From Coturnix japonica (lineage: Eukaryota > Chordata > Aves > Galliformes > Phasianidae): 64,000 nt of DNA. Position 1 is the stretch's first letter, and each line of letters begins with the position of its first letter. Positions 33,701-42,644 of the stretch are shown in pieces. The position numbers were made by a program, and so were the translations under genes. The notes under the pieces were generated by a model. The model ran no database searches. It was given only the letters and a program-made list of their open reading frames with translations, and was not told the DNA's origin. Location: assembly GCF_001577835.2 (NCBI RefSeq), contig NC_029518.1:27896532-27960531 (forward strand). Direction: 5' to 3'.

Positions 33701-34979
33701 TCCTCTGCACACAAATGAGAAATTCTAGTCAAGTGTACTTTTAGTAATGATAGTGTAGAAATATGGTTCTGACTAAACAGTTTCCATGTTTCAAGAATTA
33801 AGTTTCTACAGGCTCATGAAAGTACATTTGCTGAACTTGAAGATCAGGAGCTGTGCACCAAAGTATACTTTTAAAGTTGTGTGTTCATAGGTGCTTTTCT
33901 CCATTTTGTAGCTCAGGTAATGTTCTAGTTCATTTAGAATGCAATAGTGGCATAATTTGACCTCCCACTCCCAATAATTTTTGCACCTTTTTAGTGTAGT
34001 TGGAGCGTGAAATTTAAAAGAAAGTGGGAAGACAGATGTGAATATAATCAGATCATATATACGCTTTACTAGGAATATGGCACTGCCCACTGCCCTGCTG
34101 CTGATGTGTATTCTGTTAACTTAATTCCATTATCAGTACTGAGTGTCCTTCAAGACTAACAAAAATTAACAAAGTACCCTGCTTCTGTGAGATCTTACAA
34201 CTCTTAAGACAGTTGTTCCTTTCTCTTTACAGGTGCTAATGGGCAGAGTACCTGATAGAGGAGGAAGGCCCAATGAAATTGAACCACCACCTCCTGAGAT
34301 GCCACCCTGGCAGAAAAGACCAGAGGCTGGTCCACAACAAGGTGGTGGCCGAGGAGGAAGAGGTGGCTATGAATCCTCATATGGAGGGCGAGGAGGTTAT
34401 GACCATGGAGGTCATAGCCACGGTGGTCATGACCGAGGAGGAAGAGGAGGTCATGAACGAGGGGGTCATGATCAAGGAGGCCATGATCGAGGAGGGCGAG
34501 GAGGACGTGGCGGTTATGATCATGGTGGCAGAGGAGGTGGAAGAGGAAACAAACTCCAGGGAGGGTGGACAGATGGTGGAGGTGGTGGCTACCAGGATGG
34601 CAACTACAGGGATAGCAATTACAGAGATGCAGGTTTTCAGACGGGTGGCTACCATGGTGGTGGCGGTGGCTATCAAGGAGGAGGCTATGGTGGCTACCAG
34701 TCATGTTCATACACGGGAAGTGGCTACCAAGGAGGTGGTGGCTACCAGCAAGACAACAGATACCAAGATGGCGGGTCCCACAGTGACCGAGGGGGTGGCC
34801 GTGGAGGAGGGCGGGGTGGCCGTGGTGGGCGGGGTGGCCGTGGCGGTCAAGGAGGAGGCTGGGGAGGCAGAGGTGGACAGAATTTTAATCAAGGTGGGCA
34901 ATTTGAGCAACATTTCCAGCATGGAGGCTATCAGTATAATCAGTCTGGTTTTGGACAAGGAAGACATTTCACAAGTTGA
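21732..34979 (+). CDS. FAM98A: FAM98A, complete coding region in eight exons
   Basis: FAM98A belongs to the FAM98 (DUF2465) family. Family members associate with the tRNA-splicing ligase complex (RTCB, DDX1) and, for FAM98A, with PRMT1 and stress granules (known of the family). Exons are 21732-21784, 23071-23219, 24386-24520, 27225-27409, 29798-29878, 31174-31290, 33116-33283 and 34233-34979. They join in one frame to 544 aa (human is 518). The conserved globular region covers about residues 5-320. It includes VSGLLAEMNCPYTSLTSGDV, ELKGICIALGMSKPPANITM and LDVTVQSFGWSDRAK. A PPPPEMPPWQKRP linker follows, then a Gly/Arg/Tyr/His tail (about 333-544) rich in RGG, typical of RNA binding and arginine methylation. 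The ATG has A at -3 and G at +4. The tail, with GYQGGGYGGYQ and the end QFEQHFQHGGYQYN, identifies FAM98A rather than FAM98B or FAM98C. Confidence 0.97.
23071..23219 (+). CDS. FAM98A: FAM98A exon 2
   Basis: The acceptor TTTTGCATGGCAG ends at 23070 and the donor ACTAACA|GTAAGT lies at 23219/23220. It encodes YKGPLLDDGALAQAVSRGAS and KLCAWLVSELRLFCKLEENV. Confidence 0.96.
24386..24520 (+). CDS. FAM98A: FAM98A exon 3
   Basis: The acceptor TTTTTCTTCTAAG ends at 24385 and the donor CTGCTTA|GTAAGT lies at 24520/24521. It encodes PNEAEEFQLEVSGLLAEMNC and GDVTKRLLNQKNCLLLL. Confidence 0.96.
26318..26585 (-). mobile_element. CR1 LINE 3' fragment in FAM98A intron 3
   Basis: Begins CATAGAATGGTTTGAGCTGG, then GAAGAGACCTTTAAAATCAC, CTCCAGGCAGGGACACCTCC and CTCTGGGCAGCCTGTTCAGT. 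This is the antisense of the CR1 3' region, 5'-truncated. Confidence 0.95.
27225..27409 (+). CDS. FAM98A: FAM98A exon 4
   Basis: The acceptor TTTCTTACCCCAG ends at 27224 and the donor GAAAAAAAA|GTAAGA lies at 27409/27410. It encodes YLISELEAARMLCVNAPPKK, AQEGGGSEVFQELKGICIAL and PANITMFQFFSGIEKK, almost identical to human. Confidence 0.97.
28625..28730 (+). mobile_element. CR1 LINE 3' end fragment in FAM98A intron 4
   Basis: GAGTTGGACTGGGTGACCTT, TAAGGATCCCTTCCAACACA and ATGCTATGGTTCTGTG match the sense strand of the CR1 3' end. It is about 105 bp, opposite in orientation to the other copies in the window. Confidence 0.88.
29798..29878 (+). CDS. FAM98A: FAM98A exon 5
   Basis: The acceptor TGTCTCCTAACAG ends at 29797 and the donor CACTGG|GTAAGC lies at 29878/29879; 27 codons, LKETLAKVPPNHVGKPLLKK then QLGPAHW. 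Human has PMGPAHW here. Confidence 0.96.
31174..31290 (+). CDS. FAM98A: FAM98A exon 6
   Basis: The acceptor TTTTTGTTTCAG ends at 31173 and the donor GCTAAG|GTACAA lies at 31290/31291; 39 codons including EKIEAINQAIVNEYEVRRKL and RLDVTVQSFGWSDRAK. Confidence 0.97.
33116..33283 (+). CDS. FAM98A: FAM98A exon 7
   Basis: The acceptor TTTTCTTCAACAG ends at 33115 and the donor AATAAG|GTACCC lies at 33283/33284; 56 codons, SQTEKLAKVYQPKRALL through ISVANLLAARQDLSKIM and SGSIREKTACAINK. Confidence 0.97.
34233..34979 (+). CDS. FAM98A: FAM98A exon 8, glycine-rich tail and stop
   Basis: The acceptor TCTCTTTACAG ends at 34232; TGA is at 34977-34979; 248 codons. VLMGRVPDRGGRPNEIEPPP is conserved. The tail then runs as GRGG/GGYD repeats with an extended His-Gly segment at about 34395-34500 (GGHSHGGHDRGGRGGHERGG). 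Long antisense and alternate-frame reading frames here are by-products of the GGN codon repeats. Confidence 0.97.
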   Translation: MLMGRVPDRGGRPNEIEPPPPEMPPWQKRPEAGPQQGGGRGGRGGYESSYGGRGGYDHGGHSHGGHDRGGRGGHERGGHDQGGHDRGGRGGRGGYDHGGRGGGRGNKLQGGWTDGGGGGYQDGNYRDSNYRDAGFQTGGYHGGGGGYQGGGYGGYQSCSYTGSGYQGGGGYQQDNRYQDGGSHSDRGGGRGGGRGGRGGRGGRGGQGGGWGGRGGQNFNQGGQFEQHFQHGGYQYNQSGFGQGRHFTS

Positions 34980-36110
34980 GGCTGCTAAAACCTTTTGCTT
35001 CAGCAGAGCTCAGATAATAAAACCTTGTTTCAGAGTCCTGATTTAATCACTTTTGAATTAGTACAGGTTTGTATGTGTCAGGCAGAATCTTTTGGGGTGG
35101 GATGTTATGTGCTGAACTAAGTACAGCTTTCTGTAGACTTTCCTTCCCCCCCAGTCTGTCTGAATTGAATGTGTCATAACTACTCACTGCACTCCACCTA
35201 ATCGTAAATTAATAGTCATGCTCTTTTGTTGTTGTATTGACATCTGCTCAAAGTACATTGATTCCAAAACTACCTGCTGTGTTTTGCTTGACACTTTGAT
35301 TTGAGAAAAATGAAGACTGGTCTAGTCACAATTATATGTTGCAATATACAATGGAATTTCTGCATCCCCTAGCCATTGTTCAGTTACATGACCTAAAATC
35401 AGTGCTGAATATTGCTTTTGGATTGCTGTCCTGTTTTAATCAAAGTTACACACACATGCAGGCCCACAGAGCAACTTCCCTCTAACAGACAGGTTTGTTA
35501 TCTATTATATGAGCTCTGCTGTAGATGTCACATTTGGTAGCCTTATCTTACATCAAACCATTTTTTTCCCACCTTCTCAAGTCTGAAGACTTACCGCCGC
35601 CAAAATCTGCAAAGATCACTTAAAACTAAGCTAAATTGTGAACTGGTAGTGTACATAGGCCTGTAGTTAGGTGTAGCAATTCAAACTGACCTGCATCCAT
35701 CCAAAACAAGTTGCTCCTCCTTCAAACTTAATTTTTTACTTGAAATCAGCTAGAAGAAAAAACAAAAAGTGAAATTATTTTATTTGCAAGTTAATACCAC
35801 TGGCTCAGCAGATCCAGGGCAATTTGTTTTGGGGGTTGTCTTTTTTAAAGAAATGCACTACGGCCTGGGAAGTTTAGTTCCTGCCTGGAGGAAGCCCTTT
35901 GATTATTGCTGCAGAAAACAAAGCCTGGCTGAGTTTGATGTTCTAATGTGTTGGGTTTGGTTTGTTTTGTTGTTTTTTTTCCTTTACTGAAAGCCACATA
36001 ATGCTTCTTGCTGGGTTTTTTGTGTACATAAACATTGTCAAGCTGTGAAAGAAAATGGCTGAAGGTTTGCTGTTGTATAAAGGGTGAGCAATAAAAGTGT
36101 CTGTATGTTC
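34980..36110 (+). other. FAM98A: FAM98A 3' untranslated region
   Basis: Two AATAAA signals are present, at 35016-35021 (36 bases after the stop) and 36090-36095. The second is followed by GTGTCTGTATGTTC, a good GU-rich element, and gives a 3'UTR of about 1.1 kb. Use of either or both is inferred. Confidence 0.6.
36090..36095 (+). promoter_or_regulatory. FAM98A: Distal polyadenylation signal of FAM98A
   Basis: AATAAA followed within ten bases by a GU-rich element. A proximal AATAAA lies at 35016-35021, very close to the stop codon. Confidence 0.6.
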
Positions 36111-39100
36111 CCCTCTGCTTTTGGTTTCTTTTCCTTCTGGTGATGAGTAAAAAGCAGTTTCTGCAGTAGGTGGGAACTCTTTTAGGTATTTCTGATTGTT
36201 TCACCTAGTTTTTGTTTTAATCTCTTAGGCGGTCAAATCATCTCAGGCGTACTGTGCATTTTGCCTCCTTAAAAGCTGTCAGAACAGGAGTGAATGGTAG
36301 GAATGGATCTTCATTGTTTTGGGGTTTGTCCTCATCCTTCTCTGATTTGGTGTAGCAGTAGTGTCTCCCTCACTAGAGGTTTCCATGTGAATTAAGCTCT
36401 GCCATCGTCAGGCTATGGCTCCTTCATGACACATGTACATGGTATGCATCTGGGAGCTCTTCTGATGCTGTCTGGGCTTGTGGCAAGGTTAGGTTCTTGC
36501 CTGGGTAGCTGTAGTAGAGACTGACCTGGTGGCAATCCCTTGGGCTACTTGAAACATCCAGAGGTCTGAATTTAGATGGATGCAGATAGAAGTTCCTCGG
36601 ATTACTGAAATAATATGAGTGTTTGAGGAGTATGTGTCACACAGGCCTTGCTGCTATTCAAGCCCATCCTGTAAATAAGCTGATAAAATGTTTAGAATTG
36701 ATCTCCCCATGTTTCATTACCCGACCGATCTGAAAATGTCCTATTTATTCTGACCACTAGGTGCTGCTAGTGGTTCACAAGCTGGAAGTGAAAGTCTCTA
36801 AAGGCGCTTGGGAATCTCCGTTAATGTCTATTGTTGGTTTTTTAATGCTTCAAACAGATCTAATGAGGCTAACAAGGGAAAAGATTCCATATTGAATCCA
36901 TATCATTGGGGTCACTGTAATAGATTGATCTCAGTGTAATTACTGTTCAAATCATAAACTTAATCTACAGTGAATGCTCCTCTTTCATGAAGATGTTGGT
37001 TTCTTGCAGCAGGATGCTACAGATAATGCAACTCTGTTGTTCAGAGAGTAATACCTTGTGAACATTAGCCAGTGACTAGTTGCATTTGTGTAAGAATAAT
37101 CAGTTTTTAATTTAATTTTATTTTTATAAGAAATAGGATTCTTGCTATTGGGGCGGTCCCAGACTGATAAAGATAGATTGACAGAGGTAAAGAGCCTTTG
37201 TCTGTGAATGTAATAGCTTCAAGTTGACAGATTCTGCTTTTTCTCACACAGCTCCTCATACAAGGAGACCAGTGTTCTCTGCCTTCGTGTTGAAGAGCTA
37301 CAAACCTGTATCTAGTGAGAGGGAATCCAGTAGGTTCTTTAGAGATCCTCTGGTTGAGTTGCATCAGCACCTTCAGAGATCTTCCTGTGGTAAAGCTGCC
37401 AGTTTCTTTGCACGACTGTGACTTGCTGTACTGGTTGTTCTCAGCTCTGTATGCTGAGATGGTATGGTGCAATGCTGGGAATGAGGGGGCGAACTCCCTT
37501 CCCTCTTGTTTTACTTAAATTGTTCTCAAAATACACAATCTCTCCTCCCTCTTCTAGGACCTAGGGTGAGCTGACCCCAATTTTACTGTTGTTTGAGGGG
37601 GAGCAATCTTTGGAGGGGGACACGTGAAAGAGGCAAAACAGGAGGCCTCAGTCTTTCAACAGGAAAGAAAACGCTTTGCTTCTGCCAGCTGTTGTTGTTT
37701 TCCTTATTCTGTTGTTTCCTCCCAGTCTGCTGTGACTCCTTTGTTCTCCGGAGAAAACAAACTTTGTGGGGAGAGCAGCCTTTATTAATGAAAGCAAACA
37801 GCCACTGCTTTGTTATTGACTGTATGATGCCCTGATAATGTTTTGCAAACATAATTCCTGCTATGCTGGAAGGAGTCTTATGACTGGAAGTTGGGGCAGC
37901 AGAGATGGCTTGTGGAGGTTATTGAGCTTATGGTGCTTTGGATATATGTGCTGCATTTCATTGTGCAATGATCGAAAGCAGAACTCCAGGAGATCAAGAA
38001 GGCAACTAAGTAAGCAAGTGCTATAGTGGAATAAAATGTTCTTCCTTTAAAGATAATCGTATTTGACACTCCTTTTTCTTCCACAAGTTCTGGGCATCGT
38101 GCTCTGTTCTTCCCTGTGCCTTTCTTTTTTCTCCAGTAGCTTTTATTCTGACTTCTCATTTGCATTGCCTTCCTGCCATCTCCTAGGATGGCACTGGGCT
38201 GTGTTTCTTAGTCATCACCTGATGACTCTGTCAGGTGTCCAGGAGACCTGTGTGGGTTCTGTGAGTACAGGTGTTAGCTCAGTCCCCTGTTAGGCCCATG
38301 GAGGTCAGCACACACAAAGTCTTGACTGTGCTCATTTCATGTGGCTTAGCCTTAGTTCTGCCATGTTTAAGATCATGCAGTTGTTACTGCTAAAGCCTGA
38401 CAGTGCCTTAATCCTGCTGCCTCTCCTGATTCCTTTGAACAACAGGCATGCTACAAAAACACGTCTGTATTTGAAGAAGTTGAGTGTGGATCAGCAATCT
38501 CAAACAAGGTGGCTCACGGTCAATTCCAAGCTTCATTTATCAGCCTATTAACATACCCTTATGTTTGAATCACATCAGTGCTATGACCAGCAAGCTGTAT
38601 GTGACGTGAATGAACATGAACTTCTGTTTCCTCTGTGCATGCTCTCAAAATATTGATGTGTTGTTTGTTTCAGGTTATGCCTTTTCAAAGGGATGTAAAC
38701 TGAAAAAGCAAGTGCTGTTGCCAGCTGTAAACGCTGCCTTCTCCTCTCTTTGGCTGAAAATAAGTAGTACCTCTAATGGCTAAACAAACAAGGTTAGAAA
38801 GGAAAACATTTTTTTTTTTTCTCTTGTGTTTACTTAGTGCTTTTTACAGCTCGGAGAGCTGTCAGTGTCATTGTTTCCCCTTTATTGTCCAGTAATTTCC
38901 CTTCTCATCCACGTGGTTTTTTCCCACAACAGAGGAGAGAAAAACAAGTACAAAAAGTAGGAAAACACTATTGTAAAACCAAAGAAAGAGTGAGTCTGCC
39001 TGTGCTGTGGGCAGGTGGAAGGTCATAACTCGTTTTCACACATGAAGCAGAGATGAATGTGATAAGGACTCTTTAAACTTTCCGGCATTGGCTTAACTCA

Positions 39101-41120
39101 TGGAAAAAGCAGACTCTTTGGCTAAATAGAACAGTGCCCCAGCAGTAGCCTTTTGCTGATGGCTTTTCTTTCTCTTAGGACTGGGCTGTCAGCAGCTGTA
39201 AACAGCAATTTAGAGTTCAGCAAAGATTTTTCCAGTGAGTTTAGCCTGAGAGAGACATGTTGGCTGCAGTGTTTCTTTTGAAAATCCAGTTCATTTGGTG
39301 CTGATAACTCAAAAATTCATTCCAAAGTTACATCTGTTTCTCTGGTGTCACTGGGTTGGCAAACTCTATCAGGACTCTTGAAGTACTTGGAGCTGTTTTC
39401 TGTGCTCTGTGAAGGCCCATCAGTTAGGCTGATGCCGAGTGAAGCAAACCTTGAGTAGATAGATATATTTTCTGTGGCATTCACAGAACAAGCCCCTGTT
39501 TCTCCTGCCTCTTGTCTCCCTGAAATCTGCATTCACATCTCTTTCCTTCCTTCCCTGTCTGCTTGGTCTCCATTGGGATCCCCTTCCATTCTTGGTGTCA
39601 CGTAGAGAAGGAGAGTACTCCCAGCACTCTTCTTCCCACACTTAGTCCCCATCTGTCTGTTCTTTGTTCTCGGCGGTGTTGTTTTTCCTGCATCCAAGTT
39701 CCCTCACATGTAGATATTTCACATAAGAGACATCTGAAACATCTGGAGCTTGTGTCCCAAGCGGGAAGGATCCCCATCTGGCAGCTCAGGCTACCCAGGC
39801 AGAGCTGTCCAATTCCCTGTAGGGAAAGCACTGAGGGTTTCATCAGAATCTGCATTCACTTTAGCTTGTGCAGAGGAGTCCCTGACTCCTACTGCACTTG
39901 AACTGCTCTCCTTGTGGACAGGGTTTCACCAGGAACACCAGAGACGCTCAGTGTCTTTTTTTTCTCAACACTTTTGTTACTCCCCTCCTTGAGATTCTTA
40001 GAGCAAGGGGTTTCCAGCAGGAACCTAAAAATTCTCACGAACCCTTTTTGGACATCATAATGATCTTAAAAGGATCAGCTGTGTGTGTGTGGATTGTTGA
40101 CCTGACAGAGCAGGAGATTTAAATCCTTTCAGACCAAGAGCTACCACTAACTTTCAGAAGCCTGCAAGAAATGGTCTGAGCTGTGTGGGCTGAGCACTGC
40201 GTGATGTGAAGAATGGAGTTTTGGAGTTTGACATGAACATTTCATTTATGAAGTGTTAAAAGGCTTATCTCAACAGATCCATCAGCAGCCTGGATCACAA
40301 CTAAATTTCTCTATTCAAATGTTCTACCACATCATTTTCATTGTGTGCAAGCTGCGTGCTGTAACGGTGCCTGAGCAGTCAGTGTTTAGTGACCCATCGC
40401 CTGACCCATCACATACAACACAGGTCTTACACCTATCTCTGCCTACAACAGTGAGAGTGGAGGATGCTTCTAGCCCCAGTGTTTGTTGTAGTGATTATTT
40501 CTCTGAGTTTCAAGCAGTAAGAGCATGTTCTCTGTCTTTTCTCCTCAGATTTTTACCATTGTTACTAGGTAGATTGGGAAACAAAGGAAACCTGCACAGC
40601 TGAGCAGGCCCCGTATTGGCACGGCATAGTGTGCAATTGGATTACCACAGAAGAGTCTGTCAGTTTTAGTTAGGAAAGCCAATGGAAGCCCTCCTTCAGC
40701 CTGAGGCCTCGACCCCATCCCCCTTGGTAAAGGGTGCAATGACTTGAATTTTGTAGGACATCTTATATTCAGGTTGCTTTGATTCAGAGCCTGTGCTCCC
40801 CACGTGTCTATTTCTGTGCAGGAGGCGGAGGGAAAAAAGGACAACAACGTGTCTGCTAATTTGGACTGTGTTGTTTAGGTATGAGCTTTGTCTTGGGCCT
40901 TGTTTTCCTTCCTTTTTCCATGTGGAGGCTGGGCTCCTCACACAGCTTAATGCTTCTGAGAAATCTCACTTCAAACCTGTATCTCCAGTCACTGCAGATG
41001 GAGGTGTTAGAGCCTACTTTAACAAACTTAATTTGGACATATGCTTAGTGTCATATTTTAGTTTTAACATGTGTGACCTGCTACCCTGAAGAAAAATATG
41101 AAATATTATATGCACAACCA
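36111..41120. other. Convergent intergenic region between FAM98A and RASGRP3
   Basis: About 5 kb between the two convergent 3' ends. There is a T run near 38810-38822 and otherwise unique DNA. Small open frames on both strands show no splice-supported or family-recognisable coding. No repeat family was recognised. Confidence 0.6.
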
Positions 41121-42240
41121 GACACATACTTAAAACTAAGACATTTATTACACGCTAATTCTACCATAATCAGTGCTGGCAGAGAGGACACCTCTCCCTT
41201 GCAGTATCACCAGACACCTGCATGGTGTCCTGGAACTTCTTCACTCCCAGCCACATGCTTGAAGGCTCCTCCCTCTGGTAACAGGTATCACTGTGCTGGA
41301 TGTGTGCTCGTTGTAGCAGTGTAAACGTGTCCAAAATTCAGAAGTCCAGGTGTTCAAGTGATTTCAGTGTAGAGGACTTTTTGAAAGGGATCGTGGTTTT
41401 TCTTTTTTGTTTGTTTGTTTTTTGAGATTTAATCGACATCCACATCTATTTCTTTCCTTAAGAGATCATTACAAGCCTCTGAGAAAGGAGAGTTATCAAA
41501 TGAACATGGATGGTTGGCTTGTTTCCTCGCTGTTGTTGTTGTTGCTGGCAGGCAGACTGAGATGATGCAGTACTTTTAAAGGACGCCAAATATATCCTCT
41601 CTGGCATGGAGGGAAGTTTCCACGAAGTCATACAAGAGAAAACACTGAGCGCAGAGATCTGTTCTGCCGTGTCTGTGCAATGTTCATCCAAATGGCTTAA
41701 TCGTGCGCGAAAATAAATAGTGCTTTTTTAACGCCTATCTGCTAGGAAAACAGGGTGATGGCTGAACTGAGAAGTATGAGGTACAGGAAAACTTCCCGTG
41801 ACCAAATGTGGTCTATGGCAGTCTGTCAACTTTTGCTGTATTACTATTGCCATCTCTGTTCTTCGGTGTTTCAGGGTGAACGGTCAGCTGTCCTGTAACC
41901 AAAAGAAAACAGGCACTTACATACATAGCAAAAATGATCAGTCAAAGCATGAGGCCGTGAAAGCACAAACTGTGGGGGAAAACAGCAGCAACCGGGCCCC
42001 TAACCTGCATATGTGTGTTTATCAAAATGTTCCTTCTTATGGACCTATTGCAGAGTACAACAGGATTTGGCCAGATATGTTAATGATTCTCAAAAATAAA
42101 AGATTCCAGTTCATAACAACGCTGTCACCCCCGAGCCAAAACCCCATATGCAGTGTGACAGTAAATACACACTGCTGTGTAGAAAATAATTTTCAATGGA
42201 TGATTTGGTGTTATGATTTATGAGGCCACGGCCTTATGGA
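41120..42240 (-). other. RASGRP3: RASGRP3 3' untranslated region (inferred)
   Basis: On the minus strand the first convincing AATAAA after the stop is at 41149-41144, followed by TGTCTTAGTTTTAAGTATGT. This gives a 3'UTR of about 1.1 kb. A longer UTR is possible; only the signal is seen. Confidence 0.5.
41144..41149 (-). promoter_or_regulatory. RASGRP3: Candidate polyadenylation signal of RASGRP3
   Basis: AATAAA on the minus strand, with a U/GU-rich downstream sequence. Confidence 0.5.
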
Positions 42241-42644
42241 TTAGCAAATGTAATCTGTCCTGACCTCTGTTCTGCTCACCTCAGATTCCTGTCTTTCAGG
42301 AAGCGTTTCTATGCCGTTGTGCTCCAGGATGTGCTGAGGGGCCTCAGCATCTATGTCGACATCAGCCTGCATGCTGGGCTTTTCATTCTCCCACTTTGCA
42401 AAACCTTTGTTCTTCCCAGCTTTGCCGTGGAACTTGGATTTCATTTTTGGAAAAGTGTGAGACCCTGAATCGTTCCAGCCTGGTTCGTGCCACAATGGTT
42501 CTGTCTGCGTTGCTTGGCTGGCGGTCGCCCTCTGCAGCCGCACTGAAATCTTCCGGGAGGAGCCGGTGACGAGAGTGATGGCTCTGCTGTCAAGGTCCTG
42601 GTGTTCTGCATCTACACTGGGAAACTCAAACACTTCATCCTGGG
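42241..42644 (-). CDS. RASGRP3: RASGRP3 terminal coding exon
   Basis: The acceptor CTCCTCTTTCAG ends at 42645 and the stop TAA is at 42243-42241. Encodes [60 protein letters not shown] and FAKWENEKP as in human. It then ends in a divergent segment beginning [20 protein letters not shown]. Confidence 0.95.

Larger units (their letters stand above)
21785..34232. other. FAM98A introns
   Basis: Introns run 21785-23070, 23220-24385, 24521-27224, 27410-29797, 29879-31173, 31291-33115 and 33284-34232. Apart from two CR1 fragments (26318-26585, 28625-28730) they are AT-rich unique DNA. No nested gene or RNA gene was recognised. Confidence 0.7.

Noticed and set aside
34204-35046. Long antisense and alternate-frame open readings over the FAM98A tail
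   Set aside because: They arise from the repetitive GGN codons of the true frame; there is no independent start, splice or conservation support.
38805-38822. T run near 38810 as a retroposon tail
   Set aside because: No element body or target-site duplication is recognisable next to it.
37107-41324. Small open frames on both strands between FAM98A and RASGRP3
   Set aside because: None has credible flanking splice sites, recognisable protein features or length beyond chance.
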